Shown one piece after another: positions 1 to 6,288 of a DNA stretch of 7,883 nt. Source of the DNA: an uncultured Planctomycetaceae bacterium. Lineage in GTDB: Bacteria; Planctomycetota; Planctomycetia; Pirellulales; Thermoguttaceae. Made by a program: the position numbers and the translations under genes. Every line of letters starts with the position of its first letter. The stretch's first letter is position 1. Below the pieces are notes generated by a model that worked only from the letters and a program-made list of their open reading frames with translations, ran no database searches and was not told the DNA's origin. The stretch spans positions 1 through 7,883 of the forward strand of contig CAMZHY010000154.1 in the NCBI GenBank assembly GCA_947307005.1, read 5' to 3'.

Positions 1-1397
1 AGTTCCAAAACGGCGGGCGCGTAGATCGAATACGGAAGCGGAACGAGGCAGAACGCGGCGCCGAGCGCCAACACTCCCGCGAGCGAAGGATAAAAATGCG
101 ACTTTTTCACTTTGTATATGCGTCCCGGAACCCAGAAGAATTTCACGATCTTAATGAGCGGCATCCCGACGAGTCCAAAGATCGACATCGCCGCGATGCA
201 CTGCGCCACGACCTTGAGACCGTAAGAGTCGAAGAAGCGCCAAACGAAGAAGAGAATCGACGTCATCACGACCCAGCGGTACGCGACGGACGCGACCGTA
301 AAGATCGCAAACCAGAACTGGTTGCGCTTCGGTAGGAACGGATCCTCCTGAGACTCCATCCCGAGGAACCATTCCGACGCCTTCTGCGACATGATCTTCG
401 TCGCCTTCTGACGAAGATTCGGAATCTCAAGGATATCCGAAAGAATGTAGTATCCGTCGTAACGCAGCAGCGGGTTGATGTTGAAGATAATCGTGCTCAC
501 CGACGAGAGGAACATGACGTTCAAACAGATGTAATGAAGCATGTTCTCTTTCGTGAACCACCAAATCCACGTGCAGATCGCCGCGAGCGTGCATTCCACG
601 AAAACGCCCGCGACGCCGATGCCGGCGCGTTTCCATTTGCTCGGGAGCATCCACGAGTCGGAAACGTTGCAGTACAAACAGGGCGTCAGCACGAGAATCA
701 TCACGCCAAGCTCATGACATTCGCCTCCGAGAACTTTACACGACAGCCCATGGCCAAACTCGTGTAAAATTTTCGTGAAGAAGAGCGTCACGCTCAGCAG
801 CAGCAGGTTGCCCGGTCCGAAGAACTGCTTGAACTCCGGCAGCTTCGCGCGGAAATGGTCGAACTCAATTCCCACGAGCAGAAGCGCGGAAAGCATGAGA
901 AGGAGACATCCCCAGAGAACGACCGGATGGAACATCCAGCGAACCCAAGGGAGCAGTTTATCAAAAAACCGGTTCGGGTCGACGCCCTTAAAACGTATCG
1001 CGAGGATGTTGGAGCACGCGCCGAGAATCTCCTGCCGCCGTCGCTTCTTACGACGTTTCAGAAGCTCGTGCCCTTGGTCGGGAACGTTCGCGACGATCAG
1101 GTTGCTCTGGTGAAGCTGCCCGACAAAGCTCTGAATCTCTTCAAGCGTAATCTTCTGCGGCGGAAACTCCGCTTCAAACTCGTCTTTGATCGTTTCGAGC
1201 GATTTCGTTCCGTCGAGATTCTTGAGAATGAAATATTCCTCGTCCTGAAAACGGAAATACTTCATCCCCACCGGATCCTTTACGATCCAGTAGGAACGCC
1301 CAAGATAATACGTCCGCTTGGACGAGAGATCCGAGCGCACGCGCGTCGAAAGAATACGCTCCGCGCTCGAAACCAGACTGTCCGCTAAAGAAGCCAT
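1..1397 (-). CDS. Polytopic M50 (site-2-protease-like) zinc metalloprotease with N-terminal PqqD-like domain, 3' end beyond window
   Basis: Translating the minus strand from ATG at 1395-1397 gives 465 uninterrupted codons running off the left edge. Residues about 30-103 resemble a PqqD-like winged-helix domain (YFRFQDEEYFILKNLDG, then a helical segment ending QLHQSNLI). Hydrophobic segments follow at about 157-176, 197-210, 229-243, 257-280, 287-305, 363-387, 398-412 and 438-453. HEFGH at 212-216 is the HExxH zinc and catalytic motif; NPLLRYDG at 308-315 supplies the third ligand, Asp314. This pair defines M50 intramembrane proteases. The last residues (IYAPAVLE) resemble the point where related proteins enter a HlyD/lipoyl-like C-terminal part, so a longer protein is expected. 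An AG-rich stretch (AAGAAGAG) just before the ATG serves as a weak ribosome binding site. The gene starts 49 bases after the HlyD gene stops, suggesting one operon. The substrate is unknown. Processing or export of a peptide is inferred from the PqqD-like domain and the adaptor neighbours. Confidence 0.9.
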   Translation of the reverse strand, partial: MASLADSLVSSAERILSTRVRSDLSSKRTYYLGRSYWIVKDPVGMKYFRFQDEEYFILKNLDGTKSLETIKDEFEAEFPPQKITLEEIQSFVGQLHQSNLIVANVPDQGHELLKRRKKRRRQEILGACSNILAIRFKGVDPNRFFDKLLPWVRWMFHPVVLWGCLLLMLSALLLVGIEFDHFRAKLPEFKQFFGPGNLLLLSVTLFFTKILHEFGHGLSCKVLGGECHELGVMILVLTPCLYCNVSDSWMLPSKWKRAGIGVAGVFVECTLAAICTWIWWFTKENMLHYICLNVMFLSSVSTIIFNINPLLRYDGYYILSDILEIPNLRQKATKIMSQKASEWFLGMESQEDPFLPKRNQFWFAIFTVASVAYRWVVMTSILFFVWRFFDSYGLKVVAQCIAAMSIFGLVGMPLIKIVKFFWVPGRIYKVKKSHFYPSLAGVLALGAAFCLVPLPYSIYAPAVLE

Positions 1398-1446
1398 GCT
1401 CTTCTTTTCCCGTTTCCGTATCCTCGACGACGAGAATCCCCAAAAA

Positions 1447-2567
1447 TCAACGTATCGTCGCCGTCACGAGCGAACCTGGATTCAGCAGCCAGTATCCGCT
1501 CTCCGTTCTCTTATTCTGAACGTCGGCGTAGAAGTAATAATGTCCCGATTCGACGATCTGACGAACGTAGAAAATCTTGCCCTGAAGCGTCTGATCCTCC
1601 ATTCCCGGACGTTTGATCGTCACGTCGACGATTTTGCCGTCGATCGCCTCCGGCGCGTACATCGACGCGTCCACCGCGCCGGTCACCATGACTTTGTCGA
1701 GACGGTGAATTCGCAGAATCTTATCTCCTTCGCGGAGCCATTGTCCCTCGTTCTGATAGACGTCGTCGATGACGCCGTCGATCGGACAGAAGAATTTGCG
1801 GTTGCGAATCAGGACTTCGGCGGCGTTGACCCGCGCGCGAGCGACTTTGACCTTCTCCTGATTTACTTCAAGGTCGTACTCCGCCTTGTCGACCGACTTC
1901 GCGGCGCGAACCCAATCGTAATATTTCTCCTGAACCTCTTCCTGAGAAACGGCGCCGGGCATGTCGCGATTGAGCGAATCGGCGCGTTTATACGACGCCT
2001 GAGCGACGCTCGCCGCCGCGCGCGCGACCTCGATTTCCAGCGTCTTCTCCGCTTCCTTCTGCGCGACCAGAAGTTCCTGCTGCGCGACGATGCAGTCTTG
2101 AACAAGCTCGTCGTCCTGCTGTTTTCCTAGAATGTCGCCCTTATGCACGATCATGCCGCGACGCAGCGGAACGCGCTTCGACGTCCCGTCGGCGTCCAAA
2201 ACGACCTGGCCTTTTTCGTCGACCTCGCAGAGTCCGAGTTCCTTCAAAAGCCCCTGACCGTTCGCGCTCACCGTGACGTCGTACCCTTCGCCGACCGGCG
2301 TTTCGACCTTCGCGTTGCGCACGACGATCTGACCTTGATCGTTCTCGCTCGTCTCCGGAACCGGAATCGCAGGCGCCGCCACCCCCGGCGCGACGGGGAA
2401 CGCTCCCCGAGGGAATCAGCGGGAGCGACGTTCCGTTCGATGCGCGTCGGCGGCGTCATGAGCGTCTTTTCAAGATCGTCTTCAGAAAACGCCGCCTCGT
2501 AAAGAGCGGGCGCGAACGCGACAAGCGCGAGTCCCGCAAGCGCGAGCCAGTATTTAAGGTTCTTCAT
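1447..2567 (-). CDS. HlyD-family periplasmic adaptor (membrane fusion protein), interrupted by an apparent one-base frameshift
   Basis: The gene reads in two frames. From ATG at 2565-2567 the N-terminus is a signal peptide or membrane anchor (MKNLKYWLALAGLALVAF), followed by EDDLEKTLMTPPTRIERNVA. From about 2415 down to the TGA at 1447-1449 the next frame encodes the adaptor body. Counting the body from the GTG at 2382, a Pro/Ala-rich linker leads to a first lipoyl half (about 73-93, RRGMIVHKGDILGKQQDDEL). A coiled-coil hairpin follows (about 94-196), then the second lipoyl half (about 197-226, FFCPIDGVIDDVYQNEGQWL) and a C-terminal beta-barrel (about 229-311). Total length is 1121 bases, one short of 374 codons, which fits loss of a single base. 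The GTG at 2382 has no ribosome binding site and would leave the protein without an export signal, so I do not treat it as the true start. Such proteins normally link an inner-membrane machine to the outer envelope. The gap to the upstream GAF-HlyD gene is 90 bases. A sequence error or a real inactivating mutation are both possible. Confidence 0.82.
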
Positions 2568-2657
2568 TCTTCTTACCCGTGTCAAAATATTTCGCAGTTG
2601 GCAAACGTTGCGCCAAGCGACGTCGATTTTAAGGAAATCGTCGCGGTCGGTCGTTCA

Positions 2658-4718
2658 TCATTCAAACCAGAAGAAGACCGTCTTCTGAAGGAACGCGACA
2701 AGCTCGTTGAAGCAAACGTAACCGAGCGGACGCTTGCCGCAGTAGACCTTGGCGGAAACGCCCGCGCCCGCGCGCGTGCCGTCCGGAAGCGATTCCGGAT
2801 CGTCGATCAGCGCGCGAATCATCACGGTCGTTTCTTCCGTTCCGCGATTCTCCGCGCGATCGTGCTCTTCGACGACCGTCGCGTCGTAATTCTTCGAAGG
2901 ATCGACCGTCATGACGAATCGCGCCTTAAGCTGCGCGTCGGGGTCGTTCTTACGAATCGCGTCGCGATAGTCGTCGATATGCCCCATGCGCTTTTCCGGC
3001 ATCTGCAACTCGAGGAGAAGCCCGTCCTCAGGGCGCGCGATCTCCATGAGAATCTGACCCGGCTGGACGGGACGGCTGCGAAGTTTATTCTCCAAGTCAA
3101 AGGTCATGACGACGCCGTCGACGGGCGCGCGAACTTTGAGGTCTTCGCGACGGTCGTTGAGAATCTTCCGCTGAAGATTGAGCGACTTCTCGCGCTCCAT
3201 GTACTGTTCAAGCTGTCCGGTAATTCGAATTCGTTCGGAATCCTGCGCGTCGTAACTCGCCTCTTTAAGGGTCAGAATCTGCTTGGAGCATTCGTTGATC
3301 TCGCCCTCGTTTTTCTGCCATTCCGCTTCCAACTCGTTGTTGGAGAGAATCAGCAGCACGTCGCCCTCGTGAACGGTCGAACCGTGACGAACGAACAGTT
3401 CGTCGACTTTCCCCGACTCGCGCGCGTAGATGTTGCGACGCACGATCGGCTGGAGCGAGCCGTCGCAGTGCATGTTGAAGTTCCAAGGAACGAAAATCAT
3501 CGCGAGAATGAGCGCGAGAACGCCGAAAACAACCGCGAGCGTCTTCGGAAGCGTCCGCGCCGCGACGAGAAGTTTCGACTTGCCAATCGCCTGCCACAGC
3601 GGCGCGAGGAAAATCGAATTATGATCGATCGCGTTCCCAATCGCCGTGCGCGCGTGTTCCACGACGATTTCGATTCGTTTCTTCATCGCGTCGGAAACGC
3701 GCGCGTCTTCGATCTGCTCGACGATGAGCGCGCCGAACGGCGGAGGAATCACGAGTTTGTCGTGTTCCGTCTCGTCGTAGTCTTTTTCGTCGAGCGTATG
3801 CGCGACGAGGGGATAGACGGCGATCGTCTTCGTGTGCGAGGCGTCGACGTACTCTTCCAGCTTCGACTCGACCTGCGGCGCGAGATGCGAGGAGTCGCCG
3901 TTGTAGAAGATCGGCTCGTTGACGGCGACGACGGCGGTCGCGAGGTCGCCCAAGAGCTTGACCGTCTCGGAACGCTTGTCGACCATGTCCTGACCGCTGA
4001 CCGCCTCGATCTTAGCGCGACGACCGCGGCAGATCGCGATAGAAACGCGGTCGCACTCGACGAGACGACGGCTCTCGTTCGCAACGGTGTAAACCGTCTC
4101 CTTAAGATTGAGCGTCTTGTGAATGTTGCGCGTGAAGTCTTCAAGCTGCGTCCAGAGGTTCTGACGATCGCTAAAATTCTTGAGCTGACGGTTTTTATAA
4201 TATTCCGTCGCGTAGCGCGTCACCTGTCGAACAAAGGCGAGAAAGCCCTGCTGCGTCGCGGGGTTCACGTCGGGACGCTGAAAGACTTCAAGAATGCCGA
4301 CCTTTTCCAGCTCGGTTTGAATCACTCCGAGAATAAGGAGGAAGTCCGTCGGGTTGCCCCCTTCGTTCGGAGACTCGCCCCCGGAATGAGGCGGAACAAG
4401 CGCCTCGAGCTCGCCCGGAGAACGGAGCGCCTTGTAGAGAAGGAACGAATGGAGCCGGTTCGCCTCCTCGTCGTCGTGGAGTTTTGCCTCGCGAAGATTG
4501 ACCTGATATCCAAGAGTGAGACGCCCCGCCTCGTCCGTCATCCAGAGCGCGCCGCCGACCGCCCCAAGAGCGCGAACAACGCGGTTGAGGTACTCCTGAT
4601 GGAACTCGTCGGGAGCGACGTCAGACCGCGAAATCTGCGCTATCTCGTTGACAATAACGCGTATCTGCTGTTTCGTCTGCTCCAGCGTTGTTTTATCGTA
4701 TCGCTGTTCTGAACTCAT
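2658..4718 (-). CDS. GAF domain-HlyD fusion: membrane-anchored adaptor with N-terminal sensor region
   Basis: A 686-residue protein, first gene of the minus-strand cluster. Residues about 38-175 look like a degenerate GAF domain. Residues about 195-362 are a clearer one (ESRRLVECDRVSIAIC, later KTIAVYPLVAH and FGALIVEQ). A single transmembrane helix lies at about 393-411 (TLAVVFGVLALILAMIFV). Beyond it is a HlyD-type adaptor: first lipoyl half at 428-460 (ARESGKVDELFVRHGSTVHE), a short coiled coil at 462-525, second lipoyl half at 527-562 (LKVRAPVDGVVMTFDLENKL), and a beta-barrel to about 660. GAF domains commonly bind small ligands or mediate dimerisation. With one helix between them, the GAF part is expected in the cytoplasm and the adaptor in the periplasm. 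The start at 4718 is preceded by GAGCGAGAAG, a weak, very close ribosome binding site. The gene ends in tandem TGA codons. The GAF ligand and the partner of the adaptor cannot be read from the sequence. Confidence 0.9.
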   Translation of the reverse strand: MSSEQRYDKTTLEQTKQQIRVIVNEIAQISRSDVAPDEFHQEYLNRVVRALGAVGGALWMTDEAGRLTLGYQVNLREAKLHDDEEANRLHSFLLYKALRSPGELEALVPPHSGGESPNEGGNPTDFLLILGVIQTELEKVGILEVFQRPDVNPATQQGFLAFVRQVTRYATEYYKNRQLKNFSDRQNLWTQLEDFTRNIHKTLNLKETVYTVANESRRLVECDRVSIAICRGRRAKIEAVSGQDMVDKRSETVKLLGDLATAVVAVNEPIFYNGDSSHLAPQVESKLEEYVDASHTKTIAVYPLVAHTLDEKDYDETEHDKLVIPPPFGALIVEQIEDARVSDAMKKRIEIVVEHARTAIGNAIDHNSIFLAPLWQAIGKSKLLVAARTLPKTLAVVFGVLALILAMIFVPWNFNMHCDGSLQPIVRRNIYARESGKVDELFVRHGSTVHEGDVLLILSNNELEAEWQKNEGEINECSKQILTLKEASYDAQDSERIRITGQLEQYMEREKSLNLQRKILNDRREDLKVRAPVDGVVMTFDLENKLRSRPVQPGQILMEIARPEDGLLLELQMPEKRMGHIDDYRDAIRKNDPDAQLKARFVMTVDPSKNYDATVVEEHDRAENRGTEETTVMIRALIDDPESLPDGTRAGAGVSAKVYCGKRPLGYVCFNELVAFLQKTVFFWFE

Positions 4719-4757
4719 CTTCTCGCTCGATCGATTGGGTGGTTTTCTTCGTCCGCG

Positions 4758-4874
4758 CAGGTTCCGCGACCTGTCCGCGCAAAACGCGGCGTTTCTTTAT
4801 CATCGTCAAGAACCCGCCGATTCCGCGCTTTTTCCGACGCAAAATCGTCAGTTTTTTGACGCGCCAAGGGGCGC
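4758..4874 (-). promoter_or_regulatory. Structured 5' leader of the GAF-HlyD operon with three small hairpins
   Basis: If the minus promoter at 4952-4979 is used, transcription starts near 4945 and leaves an untranslated leader of about 227 bases before the ATG at 4718. Within it are three perfect inverted repeats: GCGCC/GGCGC at 4861-4874 (4-base loop), CCGCG/CGCGG at 4775-4789 (5-base loop), and CAGGT/ACCTG at 4758-4773 (6-base loop). No known riboswitch class is recognised. Small ORFs crossing this stretch have unconvincing, highly basic composition. Confidence 0.35.
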
Positions 4875-4919
4875 TTTCGTTCAACGCGACGCAGTAAACG
4901 CGGAAGCGCAAGCTTGGGG

Positions 4920-4947
4920 GTGACAAAAGGCGAATTATTACTATAAT
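4920..4947 (+). promoter_or_regulatory. Predicted sigma70-type promoter for coaD
   Basis: GTGACA at 4920-4925 (one mismatch to TTGACA) and a perfect TATAAT at 4942-4947 are separated by 16 bases. The start would fall near 4954, giving a leader of about 138 bases before coaD. The element is interleaved with an oppositely directed promoter at 4952-4979. Confidence 0.65.
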
Positions 4948-4951
4948 TAGC

Positions 4952-4979
4952 GTTATAACTTGAATAGCGTTTTTGTCAA
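4952..4979 (-). promoter_or_regulatory. Predicted sigma70-type promoter for the GAF-HlyD/HlyD/M50 operon
   Basis: On the minus strand a perfect TTGACA (4974-4979) is followed after 16 bases by TATAAC (4952-4957). It points left toward the GAF-HlyD start at 4718. Its start site, near 4945, lies inside the -10 box of the plus-strand promoter, so the two promoters probably cannot be occupied together. Confidence 0.6.
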
Positions 4980-5005
4980 CATTCGCAACGCTCCAACTAT
5001 TGCAA

Positions 5006-5034
5006 TTCGGGCGCCGAAATATAGGCGACGCCTA
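5006..5034 (+). repeat. Pair of adjacent small palindromes in the coaD leader
   Basis: TTCGG-GCG-CCGAA at 5006-5018 and TAGGC-GAC-GCCTA at 5022-5034 each have five-base arms around a three-base centre and are separated by three bases. They could be RNA hairpins in the coaD leader or protein-binding half-sites. No function can be assigned. Confidence 0.4.
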
Positions 5035-5075
5035 AACCGACGTCAACCTCGACCGACCGCGTTCAAGCGGCGAAT

Positions 5076-5080
5076 AGGAG
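5076..5080 (+). promoter_or_regulatory. Ribosome binding site of coaD
   Basis: AGGAG lies 11 bases upstream of the ATG at 5092. It is the only clear Shine-Dalgarno sequence in the window; the other genes have only weak AG-rich tracts or none. It supports 5092 as the coaD start. Confidence 0.6.
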
Positions 5081-5091
5081 TAAAGTAAAGC

Positions 5092-5613
5092 ATGGGATCC
5101 GTCAAGCTAGCGGTTTATCCTGGAACGTTCGATCCAATTACGCTCGGACATCTAAACGTCGCCGAGCGCGCCTGCAAACTTTTCGACCGACTTGTTATCG
5201 CGGTTGGAGTCAACTCGGTTAAGGAGCCGTGGTTCACGCCGGAAGAACGCTGCGCGATGATTCGCGAAGCGGCGCGAGAGCGCGGGCTGGAAAACATCGA
5301 AACGACGACCTACACGGGCCTGACGGTAAGTTTCGCGAAGAAACTCGGGGCGCGCGTCGTGATTCGCGGGGTTCGTCCTCTCGCCGACATTCCCGCCGAA
5401 CTGACGATGATGATGGCGAACCGCAGGTTGGAGCCTGAGATAGAGACGCTTTTTCTCATCGCCGACGGCGAGCTTGCGCACGTGTCGAGTTCCTTAATTA
5501 AGGAGATCGCCGACGCTTCCGAAAACGACGAAAGGACGTTGAAAAGTTTTGTGCCTCAAAACGTCGCGGAAGCGGTCATGAAAAAGGTTCGTGAAAGAAA
5601 AACGCAAAATTGA
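5092..5613 (+). CDS. coaD: Phosphopantetheine adenylyltransferase
   Basis: This 173-residue cytoplasmic enzyme transfers an AMP group from ATP to 4'-phosphopantetheine, making dephospho-CoA in the penultimate step of coenzyme A synthesis. It is a nucleotidyltransferase-fold protein of the usual length for bacterial CoaD (about 160-170 residues). The N-terminal AVYPGTFDPITLGHLN contains the nucleotide-binding TxGH motif (Thr17, Gly19, His20). RGVRPLADIPAEL at about 91-103 carries the conserved arginines of the substrate site. HVSSSLIKEIA near 127-137 matches the C-terminal SSS-x-x-K-E signature. The start is fixed by homology and by AGGAG 11 bases upstream. It appears monocistronic: a minus-strand operon diverges from its promoter region, and a tRNA gene with its own promoter follows 67 bases after the stop. 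All key motifs are intact. Confidence 0.98.
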   Translation: MGSVKLAVYPGTFDPITLGHLNVAERACKLFDRLVIAVGVNSVKEPWFTPEERCAMIREAARERGLENIETTTYTGLTVSFAKKLGARVVIRGVRPLADIPAELTMMMANRRLEPEIETLFLIADGELAHVSSSLIKEIADASENDERTLKSFVPQNVAEAVMKKVRERKTQN

Positions 5614-5639
5614 ATTTTTACATTTTTCTCAAACAGACC

Positions 5640-5667
5640 TTGTCAGAAAGCCAAATTTGTGTAGAAT
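5640..5667 (+). promoter_or_regulatory. Promoter of the tRNA-Cys gene
   Basis: TTGTCA at 5640-5645 and TAGAAT at 5662-5667 are separated by 16 bases. The start would fall near 5674, leaving a leader of only about 6-7 bases before the tRNA, which is typical of a tRNA promoter. No terminator is visible between the coaD stop and this element. Confidence 0.65.
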
Positions 5668-5680
5668 ACCAAAATCCTAA

Positions 5681-5753
5681 GGCGTCGTAGCCAAACGGCT
5701 AAGGCAACGGATTGCAAATCCGTCATTTACCGGTTCGAATCCGGTCGACGCCT
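5681..5753 (+). tRNA. tRNA-Cys (anticodon GCA)
   Basis: A complete 73-base cloverleaf can be folded. The acceptor stem GGCGTCG (5681-5687) pairs with CGACGCC (5746-5752). The anticodon arm is ACGGA-TTGCAAA-TCCGT with anticodon GCA, and the T arm is ACCGG-TTCGAAT-CCGGT. The discriminator base is T at 5753, as expected for cysteine tRNA. The 3' CCA is not encoded, so it must be added after transcription. The last acceptor bases can also pair with GAGGC just downstream (5750-5765, GCCTC/GAGGC), an alternative hairpin without a following T-run. Confidence 0.97.
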
Positions 5754-6131
5754 CTTTTATGAGGCAAACGGGCGACCGCGCGCCTCGTTGGGTTGTGAGC
5801 GGTTCGACGCCTAGGCGGGCCGCTTGTCGGTTCCTCCTGGGCGTCGTTCGGATTATTAAGGTTTCCCCGTCTCTTCTTCCCTCTTCTGTGTAACCTCAAG
5901 AACCTTGTAAGCATGTGGCTTACTTCTACCCAAAGTGCACTCCTCTTCTCCTCTCTTCTCACCTTAACCGGACGGCGCCCCTCCCTCCCAGACCTTCTCT
6001 CCTCTTCGCTTGTTCACGCCCATCCTTTCGAAAAAACGCTTCTTTCTCCCGCTATCTGAGCTCGTCTCTAACGCGCTTCGCGCGGCGCCGCGACGTTCCT
6101 GTTGATTTTCAATCGCGACAAACGCCACTTC
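5754..6131. other. Non-coding stretch with a strand-biased polypyrimidine region
   Basis: No convincing gene is seen between the tRNA and the iorA promoter. From 5870 to 6007 the plus strand is strongly pyrimidine-rich, with uninterrupted C/T runs at 5870-5887 (18), 5940-5960 (21), 5978-5989 (12) and 5993-6007 (15). The octamer CTCTTCTC occurs twice ten bases apart (5943-5950, 5953-5960). A perfect small inverted repeat GTAAGC-ATGTG-GCTTAC lies at 5907-5923, and CGCCTAGGCG at 5808-5817 is palindromic. ORFs here have Arg/Ser/Pro-rich, shadow-like translations. Confidence 0.6.
6072..6092. repeat. Overlapping GC palindromes (CGCGC-TTC-GCGCG and a 12-bp palindrome)
   Basis: CGCGC at 6072-6076 pairs with GCGCG at 6080-6084 around TTC. 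It overlaps CGCGGCGCCGCG at 6081-6092, a perfect 12-bp palindrome. The two pairings share bases 6081-6084, so they are mutually exclusive as RNA structures. They lie upstream of the predicted iorA promoter; the function is unknown. Confidence 0.4.
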
Positions 6132-6159
6132 TTGCAAATTCGACGCGAGGGATTATACT
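6132..6159 (+). promoter_or_regulatory. Predicted promoter of iorA
   Basis: TTGCAA at 6132-6137 and TATACT at 6154-6159 are spaced by 16 bases, the same spacing as the other promoters predicted here. The start would be near 6166, leaving an untranslated leader of about 120 bases before the ATG at 6289. Confidence 0.5.
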
Positions 6160-6288
6160 TAAGCGGAATGGGTGCGGCGGCGTGAAATCTCGCGTTCCGT
6201 TCTCCATCGACACGGGGCGCGCTCGAACCGCGCGTCCTCCGAAACGCAAGGAATTCAGGTTCGGCGCAACAAGAAAGAATCGGCTGAA

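Noticed and set aside
1174..1443. 89-codon minus-strand ORF directly after the HlyD stop
   Set aside because: It overlaps the start of the M50 gene in another frame; the PqqD-like and HEFGH frame is the real one.
1318..2130. 270-codon plus-strand ORF antisense to the HlyD adaptor
   Set aside because: It has an Arg-rich shadow composition, while the minus strand encodes clear lipoyl and coiled-coil motifs.
2598..4712. 704-codon plus-strand ORF antisense to the GAF-HlyD gene
   Set aside because: Its translation is Arg/Val/Leu/Asp-biased with no recognisable domain, and it mirrors the minus-strand gene almost base for base. It is explained by GC-rich codon use leaving the opposite frame free of stops.
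4693..4926. 77-codon minus-strand ORF in the leader of the GAF-HlyD gene
   Set aside because: It is very basic with no family resemblance, starts at TTG without a ribosome binding site, and overlaps the true gene start.
5750..5765. GCCTC-TTTTAT-GAGGC hairpin as a terminator for the tRNA
   Set aside because: The stem uses the tRNA acceptor bases and no T-run follows, so it does not fit an intrinsic terminator.
5745..5812. The tRNA-Cys 3' end TCGACGCCT is repeated at 5804-5812, as a possible integration site duplication
   Set aside because: Only nine bases match, GACGCC-type strings are frequent in this sequence, and no integrase or mobile gene is present.
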